From Aurantibacter_A sp965215845 (GTDB lineage Bacteria; Bacteroidota; Bacteroidia; Flavobacteriales; Flavobacteriaceae), in NCBI GenBank assembly GCA_965215845.1, contig CBDCEL010000003.1:744001-808000 (forward strand): a DNA stretch of 64,000 nucleotides, read 5' to 3'. This document shows positions 42,952-52,700 of this stretch, piece by piece (positions within the stretch are counted from its first letter, which is position 1; each line of letters opens with the position of its first letter). The notes beneath the pieces were generated by a model, which made no database searches, was not told the DNA's origin, and saw only the letters and a program-made list of their open reading frames with translations. The position numbers and the translations under genes were made by a program.

Positions 42952-44151
42952 TTGAATAAAGATATACTAAAGACTGGTATACAAAAATATATAAATGAGA
43001 ATTGGAATACTGACATTATGTCGGTTTTGCTAAAAAAACCTGTTTTCGAAGGCATTTCACAAAAAGAGCTCGCCCAGCAGCTCGAAGGAAAAAAAAGGTG
43101 CAAAAAGAAATTGCCGACCTGGTTTAAAACCCCACGGATTTACTATCCAAAAAAGCTTAATATCGAGCAATCTTCTTCCGAGTTGGCCGCCTCTTATAAA
43201 TCCGAAATCATTCATGGAAAACGCCTTTTGGATCTTACCGGTGGTTTAGGTGCGGACAGTTATTTTTTTTCCAAAGAAGTCAAGGAAGTATATTATTGCG
43301 AAATCGATGGGCAATTGTCGAAAATAGCCGCGCATAATTTTAAGGTTTTAGGAGTGGATAATATTAAGGTATGTTCAGAAGATGGAATTTCATTCCTTAA
43401 AAACACAAATTTAAAATTCGATTGGATCTACCTCGATCCATCCAGGAGGCATAATACCAAGGGAAGGGTTTTTCGCCTTTCTGACTATGACCCCAACATA
43501 TTGGAACATATTGACCTGTTGTTCGATAAGAGTGAAAACATTCTGTTGAAAACATCACCCCTCCTCGATTTATCAGCTGGAGCAAAAGAGTTGGGGTGCG
43601 TGTCGGAAATTCATGTGGTGGCCATAAACAATGAAGTAAAAGAACTTCTTTGGAAGCTTGAAAAAGGTTTTTCCAGTCCGGCGGTAATCAAGGCAATCAA
43701 CTTCAAGGGCAAAAAATCGGAAACTTTTGAATTCATACCAGATGAAGAGCGGGCAGCAAAATCAATTTTTTCTGAACCACTTAAATATTTGTATGAGCCA
43801 AATTCATCCATACTCAAGGCAGGTGCCTTTAAGTTGACCGGGGAACGTTTTTCCTTATCAAAACTGCATGAGCATAGTCATTTATATACCTCGGAAGAAC
43901 TGCATGAATTTCCGGGCCGCATTTTCGCCATCGATGGTGCACATAAATATTCGAAAAGAACCGTCAAGTCTCTGAACATTAAAAGGTGCAATATAAGCGT
44001 GCGAAACTTTCCCCATAGCGTCGAAAGCATTAGAAAGATGTTCAAACTTGGATCAGGCGGGGAAACCTATTTATTCTTTACCAAAACCGACAAAGGTCAT
44101 TTGGCCGTTTTGAACTGTAGAAAAGTTGAACGCCGACTTGGCCATATTTGA
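42952..44151 (+). CDS. Class I SAM-dependent methyltransferase with THUMP-like domain
   Basis: The protein has 399 residues and starts at TTG. An N-terminal helical part (1-90) is followed by the methyltransferase fold with motif I LLDLTGGLGADS and motif IV WIYLDPSRRH. The C-terminal 100 residues (HEFPGRIFAIDG, RNFPHSVESIRK, FFTKTDKGHLAVLNC) are like the THUMP-like domain of this Bacteroidota family. An RNA substrate is plausible from that domain but not shown. It is 7 bp after the permease gene. Confidence 0.8.
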   Translation: MNKDILKTGIQKYINENWNTDIMSVLLKKPVFEGISQKELAQQLEGKKRCKKKLPTWFKTPRIYYPKKLNIEQSSSELAASYKSEIIHGKRLLDLTGGLGADSYFFSKEVKEVYYCEIDGQLSKIAAHNFKVLGVDNIKVCSEDGISFLKNTNLKFDWIYLDPSRRHNTKGRVFRLSDYDPNILEHIDLLFDKSENILLKTSPLLDLSAGAKELGCVSEIHVVAINNEVKELLWKLEKGFSSPAVIKAINFKGKKSETFEFIPDEERAAKSIFSEPLKYLYEPNSSILKAGAFKLTGERFSLSKLHEHSHLYTSEELHEFPGRIFAIDGAHKYSKRTVKSLNIKRCNISVRNFPHSVESIRKMFKLGSGGETYLFFTKTDKGHLAVLNCRKVERRLGHI

Positions 44152-44454
44152 AAGAAAATACTCTAGTTCGGTCAAAACATTATAATCGAGAGAACAATTG
44201 CCGCACCTGCTTGTCTAACCATCTCAACATTACAGTATTATCAACAATTTCGGCATTTGCATTGCATTATTCATACGGCATGCTCTATAACATTGTGGAT
44301 TTTATCAAGAAATTATAACATTTTTGATGTTATTGTTTCATTAAATTTTCCTAATATTATCCCAAATTTGGGTTTTTCTTTGCTCGGCATTCGTCTGTCA
44401 AGCGTTGAAAAACCTTAAAATTTGAAGATTAATTTAAACTAACAAACAACTAAA
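44152..44454. other. 303-bp intergenic region upstream of susC
   Basis: This AT-rich stretch has no gene. It contains a perfect 12-bp palindrome at 44361-44372 and a TTTCTTTG at 44375-44382, one base off the -7 consensus but without a TTTG -33 at the right distance. A 12-codon open frame at 44280 looks like chance. The length suggests a regulated or long 5' leader for the susCD genes. Confidence 0.6.
44361..44372. promoter_or_regulatory. 12-bp perfect palindrome before susC
   Basis: CCCAAATTTGGG is a perfect inverted repeat with no spacer, 82 bp before the susC start and 2 bp before a weak -7-like TTTCTTTG. Position near a possible promoter makes it a candidate operator; a 12-bp palindrome could also occur by chance in AT-rich DNA. 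Confidence 0.3.
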
Positions 44455-47400
44455 ATGATTATGAATCAAAAAAGTGATTGCAATTCGTTAAGGCCCGTGG
44501 GTAAGATTACCAGTTTTGGTATTGGGCTTTTGTCGATGATGATTTGCCTAGGCTCGCAACTGGCATACGCAAATCTTGAAACTAACTTTACAAAGGTTGT
44601 TCCTGAAACATCCATCCAATCGACAGTGACCGGTACGGTGGTAGACGATCAGGGTATACCATTGCCCGGTACCAACGTATTGGTCAAGGGAACCACGAAC
44701 GGAACCCAAACCGACTTCGATGGAAACTATTCGATCAATGTAGATGGAGATGCTACATTGGTTTTCAGTTATTTGGGTTTCCAAACGCAAGAGGTTGCAG
44801 TTGGCGGACAATCCACCGTTAATGTAACGCTAGCGCCTGATGCGGCCGCCTTGGAAGAGGTAGTCGTTACTGGTTATCAAACTGAAACCAAGCGAGAAAC
44901 CACTGCAGCGGTGTCTATTGTAAAGGCTGAGGAATTGGCGGCTATACCATCAGGTAACGTTGAGCAGCAGCTGGCAGGTCGTGTGGCCGGTGTCACTGTT
45001 GTAACAAACGGGCAGCCAGGTACGCTTTCACAAGTTCGGATTCGCGGGTTTAACGCCTTTGGAGGTAACGAACCCTTATATGTGGTCGATGGTGTACCCA
45101 TTCAAAACATCAACTTTTTGAATCCAAATGATATTGAGACGACGACCGTACTTAAAGATGCTGCCGCAGCTTCGATTTATGGAGCAAGGGCTGCGAACGG
45201 GGTTATCGTCTATACGACAAAACAAGGGTCTCGAGGTTCGGAAAGGTCAAATATCACTATTGACATACAAAGTGGTATCACCGATCCAAATGTAGCTGGA
45301 TCTCCGAAAATGTTGAACCCTCAGGATATGGCGATATGGACACACCGCGCTTATGAGAACAACGCGGCGGCAAATGGCGTAGCTCCACAGTATACGCATC
45401 CACAATACGGTTCCGACCCTACTCCAAGATTTCCAGATTATTTGCACGCAGATGGTCAAAACGGGGTTTTCGAAAGTGATGTCAATTTGGCCCAGATCCG
45501 TTCAAATTACGAAGCGGACCCTGAAAACGTTTTCTTGATCCGACCTAATCTGGCCGGAACCAACTGGTACAAGGAAATTACTAGAATTGCGCCCTTGAGC
45601 CGTTTAGCGATTGGCTTTGATGGCGGCAATGAAAATGGTCGCTACTATATGGGGCTCTCGGCACAAAGTCAAGCTGGTATTTTATTGGAAAACGACTTTG
45701 AACGATATACGGCGCGCTTCAACTCAGAGTTTGACATCACCCCTTGGTTGGCCTTTGGCGAAAACCTTCAGGCTACCTACCGATCCGTAACCGGTCAACA
45801 AGGTGGTAACGGTGGTCAAGGTGTTTCCGATGATGAATCGGAAGTGCTTTCGGCCTATCGAATGCCGACCATTTTACCGGTATTTGATGAATTCGGCAGT
45901 TATGCCAGTACTAGGGCCGGAGGTTTTAACAACCCGCGGAACCCGGTCAGAAGGCTGGTTCTTAATAATGGGGACGATATTGCCTATTCGGTGGAGGCGT
46001 TTGGAAATATTTATGCAGAGCTAAAGCCAGTTGATGGACTTCGTATACGCTCGAGTATCGGTGGTCAATACTTCAATTTTACCAGCCAGAACTACGGTTT
46101 TAGATACTTAGGGGATTCCGAGCCGGAGGCCAGTAATTCGTTCAACGAGTTTTGGACCTATGGTTTTCAATGGATATTTACCAATACGGTCAACTTCGAT
46201 AAATTGTATGGCAAACATAGAATTAAGGCGCTTGCCGGTATAGAGGCCATCAATGGTGCTAGCAGCCCTAGAACGGGATCCAGAGGCCGTAATGTCAGCG
46301 GGTCGGGTATCAACCCCTTCTCTACCGATTTAGATTTTATTACCTCATCGACGGTACAGAGTCCCGTACTCAACGGTGGCATCAGTAAAGGAATTAACTA
46401 TAGTTCTTTATTCGGGAAGTTGGATTATAACTTTGATGAGCGCTATTACGTAACTGGTGTAATTCGTAGAGATGGATCTTCCGTATTTGGTGAGAATAAT
46501 AGATATGGTGTCTTCCCAGCGGTATCGGCCGCATGGCGTGTTATTGGGGAACCCTTTATGCAGAACCAAGATTTCTTGAGTGATCTTAAGATTCGTGGGG
46601 GTTGGGGAGAAATGGGTAACTCGAACAACGTGAGCCCTACCAACCAGTTCTCTCTCTTTGCGTCAAACCCAGGAAGAACATTATATCCGATAGGCGGTCA
46701 GAACAGTGGTGTCGATGAAGGTTTTGCGGCCAGTACCATTGGCAATCCTGATGCCAAATGGGAGACCAGTACGACCTTGAATATCGGTTTTGATGCGTCA
46801 TTCTTTAATGATAAACTGGATATTATTTTAGACTGGTGGGAAAAAGACACCGAAGACCTCTTGTTCCAAGTACCCTTGGCAGGTGTCACTGGAAACCACG
46901 CGGCTGCGCCCTCGGTGAACGTCGGTGCAATGTCGAACAAAGGTGTCGATTTTCAGATCATCGGTCGCGGTAATTTCACGGAAGACCTTTCTTTTCAGGT
47001 TACTTTGAACAATTCCTTCCTTAAGAATGAAGTCGTTGAGTTTGCCCCGGGTATCGAATTCTTGGATGGAGGCAACTTCAGGGGAATCGCCCCGACGAGA
47101 AACCAAATCGGTAGGCCCCTATCCTCATTCTTTGGCTATCAAGTCATTGGTTACTTCAATAGTCAAGATGAAGTTGATAACTCGCCTGCCCAAGATGGAA
47201 AAGGCCTAGGTCGTTTTCGTTATGCCGACGTTAGTGGGCCTGATGGAGTACCTGATGGAGTGATTACGCCTGATGATAGAACATATCTTGGAGACCCTGT
47301 ACCAGAGTATTCAGGAGGTGCCGTATTTGAATTGAACTACAAGCAATTGAAAATGGAGATGTTCTGGAACTGGGCGACCGGCAACGAAATCTTCAACCAG

Positions 47401-47808
47401 TCTAAATGGTTTAGGGATTTCTTCGGTTCTTTCGAGGGATCGGCCAAAGGGGTCGCGGCCTTTAACTCATGGACTCCAGAATTGGGCAACAATGCAGCAG
47501 CCCCAATCTGGGAAAGTGCTTCCAACCTGAGTACAAATGGCGCTGCCAACTCATGGTATGTTGAAGACGGTTCATATGCACGTTTGCAGCGTTTGGCCCT
47601 ATTGTATTCGTTTGACGATAAAGTAAAGGATGCTTTGGGTCTTACCAAATTCGAATTGGGCGTTTCGGCCAACAACCTTTGGACAATCACAAACTACAGT
47701 GGTCTGGATCCAGTGGTCGGTGGTGATGCCGATGTTCGGTTCGGCGTCGATGTGGGTAACTATCCAGCTACGCCGCAGTACATTCTTACATTAAATATAG
47801 GACTGTAA
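44455..47808 (+). CDS. SusC/RagA-type TonB-linked outer membrane transporter
   Basis: The protein has 1,117 residues; a second ATG two codons in is an alternative start. A signal peptide ends near residue 39 (LAYAN). A carboxypeptidase-regulatory-like domain spans about 57-130 (VTGTVVDDQGIPLPGTNV), the TonB box EEVVVTGY is at 134-141, the plug domain about 148-260 (VRIRGFNAFGGNEPLYVVDGVP region, GARAANGVIVYTTKQG), and the rest is a 22-strand barrel ending in LTLNIGL. No N-terminal STN domain is present. It imports oligosaccharides or peptides with its SusD partner, whose gene follows directly. Confidence 0.95.
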   Translation: MIMNQKSDCNSLRPVGKITSFGIGLLSMMICLGSQLAYANLETNFTKVVPETSIQSTVTGTVVDDQGIPLPGTNVLVKGTTNGTQTDFDGNYSINVDGDATLVFSYLGFQTQEVAVGGQSTVNVTLAPDAAALEEVVVTGYQTETKRETTAAVSIVKAEELAAIPSGNVEQQLAGRVAGVTVVTNGQPGTLSQVRIRGFNAFGGNEPLYVVDGVPIQNINFLNPNDIETTTVLKDAAAASIYGARAANGVIVYTTKQGSRGSERSNITIDIQSGITDPNVAGSPKMLNPQDMAIWTHRAYENNAAANGVAPQYTHPQYGSDPTPRFPDYLHADGQNGVFESDVNLAQIRSNYEADPENVFLIRPNLAGTNWYKEITRIAPLSRLAIGFDGGNENGRYYMGLSAQSQAGILLENDFERYTARFNSEFDITPWLAFGENLQATYRSVTGQQGGNGGQGVSDDESEVLSAYRMPTILPVFDEFGSYASTRAGGFNNPRNPVRRLVLNNGDDIAYSVEAFGNIYAELKPVDGLRIRSSIGGQYFNFTSQNYGFRYLGDSEPEASNSFNEFWTYGFQWIFTNTVNFDKLYGKHRIKALAGIEAINGASSPRTGSRGRNVSGSGINPFSTDLDFITSSTVQSPVLNGGISKGINYSSLFGKLDYNFDERYYVTGVIRRDGSSVFGENNRYGVFPAVSAAWRVIGEPFMQNQDFLSDLKIRGGWGEMGNSNNVSPTNQFSLFASNPGRTLYPIGGQNSGVDEGFAASTIGNPDAKWETSTTLNIGFDASFFNDKLDIILDWWEKDTEDLLFQVPLAGVTGNHAAAPSVNVGAMSNKGVDFQIIGRGNFTEDLSFQVTLNNSFLKNEVVEFAPGIEFLDGGNFRGIAPTRNQIGRPLSSFFGYQVIGYFNSQDEVDNSPAQDGKGLGRFRYADVSGPDGVPDGVITPDDRTYLGDPVPEYSGGAVFELNYKQLKMEMFWNWATGNEIFNQSKWFRDFFGSFEGSAKGVAAFNSWTPELGNNAAAPIWESASNLSTNGAANSWYVEDGSYARLQRLALLYSFDDKVKDALGLTKFELGVSANNLWTITNYSGLDPVVGGDADVRFGVDVGNYPATPQYILTLNIGL

Positions 47809-47873
47809 TGGACCGTGATAAAACCGTGATATTTATATCAAAAAATAATAATATCTTTAAGCAAAAATATACT

Positions 47874-49631
47874 ATGAAAACAATAACTAAACTAAGAAAG
47901 TTACCAGTTGTGCTTGCTGCCGTGCTGATGGTAGGGGTGTCGTGTAGCGATGAATTTTTAGAAGTTGCACCGGCCGGATCCTTGGCTGGCCCTCTATTGG
48001 AGAATCAAGCCGGTATCGACGGACTTTTAATTGGTGCCTATTCCGCACTAAATGGGGTATTCGGCAACCGCTTCGAAGGCCCGAACCACTGGATTACCGG
48101 TTCAATCTGTGGTGGCGAAGCCAACAAAGGTACGGATGCCGGTGACTATTCGGCGATCAATCCTGTTCAACGTTATGAAATCGACCCAACGAGCGGCGAT
48201 ATCAATAATTTTTGGAGAGGCCGTTTTGAAGGAGTCGTGAGATGTAATGCTGTTTTGGCCACCCTAGCGGCCGCAGGTGATCAAGTTACCCCTGCTGAAG
48301 CCGCCAGAATTGCCGGGGAAGCCAGATTGCTTCGGGGGCATTTCTACTTCGATTTGAAAAAGCACTTCAACAGTATTCCCCTATTCGATGAAACCGTATT
48401 GGCGGCCGATGTGCCTTCAGTACCAAACACACCGGATGTGTGGGGCTTTATTGAAGCTGATTTCCAGTTCGCATACGACAATACACCGGCCGAAAATGGC
48501 GCAGGTCGTGTCAATAAGTGGGCAGCAGCAGCATATATGGGCAAAGCCAAGTTGTTTCAAGGTAAATTTGCCGAGGCCAAAACATGGTTTGACGATGTCA
48601 TTGCCAATGGAGTTACCTCGAATGGTTTGAAATATGCCTTGCTGGATGACTATGCAGAGATTTACAATGCAGAGAATGACAACCACGCAGAGGCTGTAAT
48701 GGATGTCGAGTCTGCGAACAATTCGGGCAGTACTCAAAACGCAAACTATTTTGATGATTTGAACTACCCATACAATACGGGTCCTGATGGCCCCGGAAAC
48801 TGCTGTGGGTTCTTCCAGCCTAGTATTGAGTTAGGTAACTCGTTCCGTACCGATGCTTCAGGATTACCCTTGTTGGATGGCTCTTACAATGATCCGGCCA
48901 ACGAAGTGGCAAATAACTTTAAGCATGTAGTTGTTGACGGTAACGATGAGGCCTCTTTTGTCGAAGATGCTGGCAATTTGGATCCGAGAATAGACCATTC
49001 CATAGGTAGAATGGGCATTCAATATTTGGATTGGATCGAGCATCCCGGTTCGGCATGGATTCGTAGTTTCCCCTATGCGGGACCTTACTCTCCCAAAAAG
49101 TACATCTATTATAAGTCACAGGAAAATAGCTTTACCGATGGAAGTTCTTGGACACGTGGGTATGCTTTGATGAACTATACGATTATCAGATATGCCGATG
49201 TATTGCTTATGGCTGCAGAGGCTGAAATCGAAGCAGGAAGCTTGGATAAAGCTTTGGAATATGTGAATATGGTTCGGGCAAGAGCGGCCAAATCGGAGCA
49301 TTGGGTCAAAAATGCCACTACAGGTGCAGACGAGGCCAACTATGTAATTTCCGAATATACCTCCTTTCCGGATAAGGCATTTGCGACCGACGCCGTTCGT
49401 TTTGAGCGAAAGTTGGAGCTTTCAGGAGAGGGGCATCGCTTCTTTGACTTGGTTCGGTGGGGTGTTGCGGCAGAGGAGTTGAACAAATATTTGGCCTATG
49501 AGTCACAGTATTTGGTCACCAAATTCGGTGGAGCAAGCTTCACGGCAGGTAAAAATGAGCTTTACCCAATTCCTCAGGCTCAAATCGATATTCAAGGGAC
49601 CGATGTGTTGACACAGAACCCAGGATATTAA
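47874..49631 (+). CDS. SusD/RagB-type surface lipoprotein
   Basis: The chosen ATG gives 585 residues with a lipoprotein signal ending GVSC24, followed by Ser-Asp-Glu, which fits the acidic surface-export signal of Bacteroidota lipoproteins. An open frame back to 47808 adds 22 residues without signal character. The helical TPR-like part includes IAGEARLLRGHFYFDL, and the C-terminal part has YADVLLMAAEAEIEAG, RFERKLELSGEGHRFFDLVRWG and ELYPIPQAQID, all SusD hallmarks. It forms the lid on SusC and binds the substrate outside the cell. A strong terminator follows. Confidence 0.95.
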   Translation: MKTITKLRKLPVVLAAVLMVGVSCSDEFLEVAPAGSLAGPLLENQAGIDGLLIGAYSALNGVFGNRFEGPNHWITGSICGGEANKGTDAGDYSAINPVQRYEIDPTSGDINNFWRGRFEGVVRCNAVLATLAAAGDQVTPAEAARIAGEARLLRGHFYFDLKKHFNSIPLFDETVLAADVPSVPNTPDVWGFIEADFQFAYDNTPAENGAGRVNKWAAAAYMGKAKLFQGKFAEAKTWFDDVIANGVTSNGLKYALLDDYAEIYNAENDNHAEAVMDVESANNSGSTQNANYFDDLNYPYNTGPDGPGNCCGFFQPSIELGNSFRTDASGLPLLDGSYNDPANEVANNFKHVVVDGNDEASFVEDAGNLDPRIDHSIGRMGIQYLDWIEHPGSAWIRSFPYAGPYSPKKYIYYKSQENSFTDGSSWTRGYALMNYTIIRYADVLLMAAEAEIEAGSLDKALEYVNMVRARAAKSEHWVKNATTGADEANYVISEYTSFPDKAFATDAVRFERKLELSGEGHRFFDLVRWGVAAEELNKYLAYESQYLVTKFGGASFTAGKNELYPIPQAQIDIQGTDVLTQNPGY

Positions 49632-49650
49632 CAAGTTGATATAATTTTAG

Positions 49651-49681
49651 AAAAACCCTGACTGTTCGGTCGGGGTTTTTT
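49651..49681 (+). terminator. Intrinsic terminator of the susCD unit
   Basis: AAAAACCCTGAC (49651-49662) pairs with GTCGGGGTTTTT (49669-49680) around a TGTTCG loop; one G-T pair occurs in the stem. Six T follow the GC part. It starts 20 bp after the susD stop codon. Confidence 0.85.
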
Positions 49682-49710
49682 GTTTCTTTCCCTTCCTAAT
49701 CGCATCTTTG
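49679..49710 (+). promoter_or_regulatory. Candidate promoter of the FG-GAP lipoprotein gene
   Basis: TTTG (49679-49682), made of the last bases of the terminator T-tract, is followed after 20 bases by CATCTTTG (49703-49710), one base off TAnnTTTG. Transcription would start near 49717, about 19 bases before the ATG at 49736. Confidence 0.5.
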
Positions 49711-49735
49711 CACTCTTACTTTATTCGATACCGAA

Positions 49736-52700
49736 ATGAAATTTAGGTTTTGCTCCCTTACCCTTCTGATTTTAATTTCTATAATTGGTTGCTCAAAGGA
49801 TAATTCGCCCCAGAAACGTTTTCAAAAGGTCGAAGCTTCCCAATCTGGTCTAAAGTTCAACAATCAACTGACCGAAAACGATTCCATCAACATCATTGAC
49901 AATGAATTTGTTTATAATGGCGCTGGGGTTGCCCTTGGAGACATTAATAACGATGGCCTTGACGATATCTTTTTTGCAGGAAACCAAGTTGACAACAAGT
50001 TGTTTCTAAACAGGGGGAAGCTAAAATTTGAGGATGTGTCAGGCCAATCTCAAATCGACAAACCAGCTTCCTTGATTTGGTCTTCAGGGGTCTCGATGGT
50101 CGACCTAAATCTCGATGGAAGGCTAGACATTTACGTATGCAATACCTTCTACAAAGATTCGGTAAGGCGCAAAAACCTGCTTTATATCAATCAGGGTAAC
50201 GATTCAAAGGGAATTCCGAAATTCTCTGAAATGGCCGATGTATATGGCGTTGCCGATAACACTTATTCTTCCCATGCCCAATTCTTCGATTACGATAACG
50301 ATGGAGATCTCGACCTTTTTATTGGCGTTAACAGGATTGAGGGAATCAACCCGAGCCAATTCAGCCCTTTGGAAGATGATGGAACATCCACAAGTAGAGA
50401 TCGTCTGTATAAAAATGTTTGGAATGACAGCTTGGGGCACCCTCGGTTTGAGGAAGTCTCCGACCTCGCCGGAATAAGGTATCATGGCTATAGCCACAGC
50501 ACTATTATCAACGATTTTAATCAAGACGGGTGGACGGACATATACGTCGCCAATGACTTTTTGAGCAATGACCTGGTCTACATGAACAATCAAGATGGTA
50601 CCTTCACAAATCGTGCGGGTGATTTGTTCAAACATTTTAGCCTTTCTTCAATGGGCAGTGATGTGGTCGACGTGGATAACGATGGAAGATTTGATCTATA
50701 TACCACGGAAATGCAGCCGTATTATAACAAAAGAAAAAAGCTCTTTCAAGGCCCTAGCAGTTATCAAAAAGAGGTTTTTACCAAAAAATACAGATACGAA
50801 CAGCAGTATACCAGAAATACGCTGCAATTGAATAAAGGGGTAAATCCTGAAACGGAACTTCCGATTTTCTCTGAAATGGGAATGTACGCAGGCATACAGG
50901 AAACTGACTGGAGTTGGGCTCCCCTATTTGCCGACTATGACAATGATGGCTGGCAAGATCTTTTGATCACCAATGGCTTTCCAAGAGATGTTACAGATCG
51001 AGATTTCGGTGACTTCAGGGTTACGGCCAGTCGTTTGGTCAGTAAGGAAGTGTTGATCGAGGCCATTCCTCAGATAAAGATTCCAAATTTCATCTATAAA
51101 AATAACGGAGATCTCACTTTTACAGATATGACAAAAGAATGGGGCCTGAACTTTGGAACCTATTCCAACGGGGCCGCCTATGGTGATCTCGACAATGATG
51201 GAGATTTGGACTTGGTCATCAACAATATCAACGAAGATGCCCTCTTATTGGAAAACAAGACCTCTGAAATAGATGGTGAGAACCATTATCTAAGAATTAA
51301 GCTCAACGGAAATAAAAAAAATAGGGGCGCCATCGGCGCCGTCATCGAAATCTATCAGGATGGCAAAGTTCAAAAGAAGTCCGTTCTTTCTGGTCGCGGT
51401 TACCTTTCAAAGCCTGAAAACACTCTTCATTTCGGACTCGGAAAAAGAAAAAATGTCGATAGTGCCGTAATAACTTGGCCCAATGGCAAATTGCAAAAAC
51501 TTGATGAAATCGCAGGGGACACGATTATGGAAGTTTCGTTCGCCAAAGAAGGTAGAATGGAAAAAAGGTTGGATTCTTCGGGTACACCTTTCTTCACCGA
51601 GGTTGCAAAAAAGTATAATTTGGAACATGTCGCCCATGATGCCGATTTTATCGACTTCAATTTTCAAACGACCATTCCACATAAATTTTCACAATATGGC
51701 CCCTCGGTTTCGGTGGGCGATGCCAACAACGATGGTCTAGATGACCTATTTATCGGTGGAAGCAGAGGTCATTCGCAAAAATGGTTTTTTCAGCAATCAG
51801 ATGGAACTTTTGAACAACGGGAAGTCAGCTATTCCAAAAAGGAGGAAAAATTGGAGGAAGATGCCGGTACCCTACTCTTCGATGTGGATGCAGATGGAGA
51901 TTTGGACCTCTATATCGCTAGAGGCTGCGCGCAATACCCACCGGGGCATGAATTTTACCAAGATGTGCTTATGCTCAATGATGGATCGGGCAATTTCATT
52001 TCCGTGGAAGACGCACTCCCGGAGATAAAGTCCAATTCTTCATCGGTCAAGGCGGCCGATTATGACCGGGATGGAGATCTAGATCTTTTCATCGGTAGCA
52101 GGGTACTTCCGTTTTCATATCCCGAACCGGATAGATCCTATATCCTCAGAAATGAAAGCACACCGGGGAATCCGCGTTTTGTCGACGCCACGGAAGAAGT
52201 ATCAACACAGCTTTTGTTTCCAGGTTTGATAAGCGACGCCCTATGGACCGATTTCAACAATGATTATTGGCCAGACCTAATTTTGGCCGGAGAATGGATG
52301 CCTTTACGGTTTTTCGAGAATAGAAAAGGAAAATTGGTCGAAATCTCCGAAAAGATCGGTTTGAACGACAAATTCGGATGGTGGAATAGTCTTTCGGCCG
52401 CAGATCTCGACAATGACGGCGACATGGATTATATTGCTGGCAACTATGGCCAAAACATAAATTTCAAGGGAACGCAACAAGAACCTATTAGGGTTTATGC
52501 CAAAGACCTTGATCAAAACGGAAAAATAGATCCGCTTATATCGTATTTTCTAAGGGACAGTGCAGGTACGCGAAAAGAATACCTCTATCATCCGTGGCAA
52601 GATGTTACCAAGCAGTATGTAGGCATTCGCAAAAGCTTTAACTCATTTGGTGAGTTTGGCGAAAAAACGCTACCTGAACTATTTCCCAACGGTCTTTTAG

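Noticed and set aside
44280..44318. 12-codon leader-peptide-like frame before susC
   Set aside because: It is short, has no coding signature and no associated attenuator-like structure.
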